Source: Streptomyces sp. Act143 (GTDB lineage Bacteria > Actinomycetota > Actinomycetes > Streptomycetales > Streptomycetaceae). From it: a DNA stretch of 64,000 bases. The notes beneath the pieces were generated by a model. That model worked only from the letters and a program-made list of their open reading frames with translations. It had not been told where the DNA came from and did not search any database. Shown in pieces: positions 62,786-64,000 of the stretch (the stretch's first letter is position 1; every line of letters starts with the position of its first letter). The position numbers and the translations under genes are program-made. The stretch is taken from NCBI RefSeq assembly GCF_003143935.1, contig NZ_QFRX01000001.1:1064071-1128070 (forward strand), given 5' to 3'.

Positions 62786-64000
62786 TCAGCCGTCGAGTCG
62801 TACGACCCGCACCGCGCCCGCGGGGATCTCCAGGCGGCCCGCGGCGCGTTCACCGGTCAGCAGTTCGGTGCCGGAGGCCTCCAGCGCCACCTTGGCGTCC
62901 GCCCCGGTGTGGTTGATCGCGAACAGGTAGGTGCCCGACTCGCCGGTGCGGCGCACCACCTCGATGTCGCGGGGCAGGTCGGCGCGCGGTGCGATCCGGG
63001 CGTCCTCGGCGGCCCAGCCCAGCAGGGCGTCCAGGCCCTCGGCGCCGAGCCGGGTGGAGACGTACCAGGCGGAGCCCTGGCCGAAGCGGTGCCGGGTGAC
63101 GGCGGGGTGGCCCGCGGTGAGGCCGTCGGCGTAGGCCCAGACGGTCTCGGCGCCGCGCGGGACGACGAACTCGGTCCATACGTCGCCGCTGAGCTCGGAG
63201 CCGTCGGGGCCGGTGATGCGCACCGACTGGTCCTTGAGCAGCGGCGAGAACTCCTCGATCGTCAGGCCCAGGACGTCCCGCAGGGGGCCCGGGTAGGCAC
63301 CCTCGTGCACGGCGTCGTGCTCGTCGACGATGCCGGAGAAGTACGAGACGACGAGGGTGCCGCCGTTCTCTACGTACTCCTTGAGGTTGTGCCCGGCGGC
63401 CTCGGTCATCAGGTAGAGGGCCGGTACGACGACAAGGGGATATCTCGACAAGTCGGCTTCGGGGTGGGCGAAGTCGACCGTGAGGTGGCGGTCGTAGAGG
63501 GTCTCGTAGAAGGCGTCGGCGCGTTCACGGGCGTCGTGGTCCTCACTGGGGCGCCAGTCCAGGTTCTGCGCCCACCAGGAGTGCCAGTCCCACAGGACGG
63601 CGACGTCGGCCTCGGTGCGGGTGCCGCGGATCGTGCTCAACGAGTCGAGGGAGGAGCCGAGTTCGACGACCTCGCGCCACACGCGCGTGTCGGTGCCGGC
63701 GTGCGGAAGCATCGAGGAGTGGAACTTCTCGGCGCCGCGCCGGGACTGGCGCCACTGGAAGAACATGGCGCCCTCGGAGCCGCGCGCCACGTGGGCGAGG
63801 GAGTTGCGGGCCATCTGGCCGGGGGCCTTGGCGGGGTTGCGGGGCTGCCAGTTGACGCCCGAGGTGGAGTGCTCCAGGAGGATCCAGGGCGCTCCCCCGG
63901 CCACCGAGCGGGTCAGGTCGGCGGCCATCGCGAGATTGACGTGGGTGCGGCGGCCGTCGGTGATCAGGTAGTGGTCGTTGGTGACGATGTCGACCTCGCG
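62786..64000 (-). CDS. GH42 beta-galactosidase, 5' part cut by window edge
   Basis: The last 404 codons of a GH42 enzyme, open to the right edge. The visible part starts in the barrel (EVDIVTNDHYLITDGRR), and ILLEHSTSGVNWQPRNPAKA carries the catalytic nucleophile Glu. The trimerisation domain follows with VVPALYLMTEAAGHNLKEYV and ENGGTLVVSYFSGIVDEHD. The C-terminal beta domain ends YLFAINHTGADAKVALEASG. It cleaves the galacto-oligosaccharides released by the GH53 galactanase encoded just downstream on the same strand, 131 nt away. The two form a galactan-utilisation pair. Confidence 0.94.
   Translation of the reverse strand, partial: REVDIVTNDHYLITDGRRTHVNLAMAADLTRSVAGGAPWILLEHSTSGVNWQPRNPAKAPGQMARNSLAHVARGSEGAMFFQWRQSRRGAEKFHSSMLPHAGTDTRVWREVVELGSSLDSLSTIRGTRTEADVAVLWDWHSWWAQNLDWRPSEDHDARERADAFYETLYDRHLTVDFAHPEADLSRYPLVVVPALYLMTEAAGHNLKEYVENGGTLVVSYFSGIVDEHDAVHEGAYPGPLRDVLGLTIEEFSPLLKDQSVRITGPDGSELSGDVWTEFVVPRGAETVWAYADGLTAGHPAVTRHRFGQGSAWYVSTRLGAEGLDALLGWAAEDARIAPRADLPRDIEVVRRTGESGTYLFAINHTGADAKVALEASGTELLTGERAAGRLEIPAGAVRVVRLDG

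Overview
The window is from a high-GC actinomycete chromosome, almost certainly a Streptomyces. Codon third positions are nearly all G or C, GTG and TTG starts with purine-rich ribosome binding sites are common, and the gene families are typical of the genus (secreted CBM13 and GH enzymes, a PAS/GAF/PP2C phosphatase, DUF6479, MptB/GT87 glycosyltransferases, CbtAB, paired CrcB). I see no tRNA, rRNA, IS element, integrase or CRISPR array. Both edges cut a gene: a serine hydrolase on the left and a GH42 beta-galactosidase on the right.

Layout. 1-6 kb: a secreted serine hydrolase, then a compact two-gene locus with a stand-alone TIR protein and, 20 nt downstream, a 1253-residue (TIR-like)-NACHT-HEAT protein. 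This is the best candidate for an under-described system, an NLR-like immune or antiphage module. 6-12 kb: a CrtI-like oxidoreductase, a soluble kinase with TPR repeats, an MpaB oxygenase and an acyl-CoA dehydrogenase. 12-15.5 kb: a cobalt module (cbtB-cbtA behind a cobalamin riboswitch and ended by an intrinsic terminator), a divergent phosphatase-fold protein that seems to lack its catalytic histidines, a Cys-rich four-helix copper protein and two small proteins. 15.5-24.4 kb: carbon catabolism, with an esterase, a secreted ricin/beta-helix protein, KDPG aldolase and KDG kinase, the dihydroxyacetone kinase operon dhaKLM and a GH75 chitosanase.

24.4-36 kb: surface and secreted proteins (a three-FN3 lipoprotein, a wall-associated membrane protein), a PadR regulator, 2,4-dienoyl-CoA reductase, a PAS-PAS-GAF-PP2C phosphatase, a PrmC-like methyltransferase, and a MarR regulator divergent from a membrane protein with a 17-bp palindromic operator between them. 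36-46 kb: a molybdoenzyme/flavin reductase pair, 8-oxoguanine deaminase, an acetyl-xylan esterase-type enzyme, an EstB-type esterase, a GntR regulator with a perfect 16-bp palindrome upstream, two methyltransferases and a decayed alpha/beta hydrolase. 46-51 kb: a short Rho paralogue with a C-rich leader, a D,D-carboxypeptidase and two polyprenol-dependent glycosyltransferases.

51.6-57.4 kb is a coherent minus-strand cluster for amide amino acids: FadR-type regulator, amino acid permease, asparaginase, aspartate ammonia-lyase and glutaminase, which together would import asparagine and convert it to aspartate, fumarate and ammonia. 57.5-59.6 kb holds uppP and a translationally coupled crcB-DUF190-crcB set. 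59.6-64 kb ends with an SMP-30-like protein, a small winged-helix regulator, and GH53 endo-galactanase beside GH42 beta-galactosidase, a galactan-degrading pair. Three separate tandem-repeat arrays (32/46, 42 and 46 bp) each begin just after a gene's stop codon.
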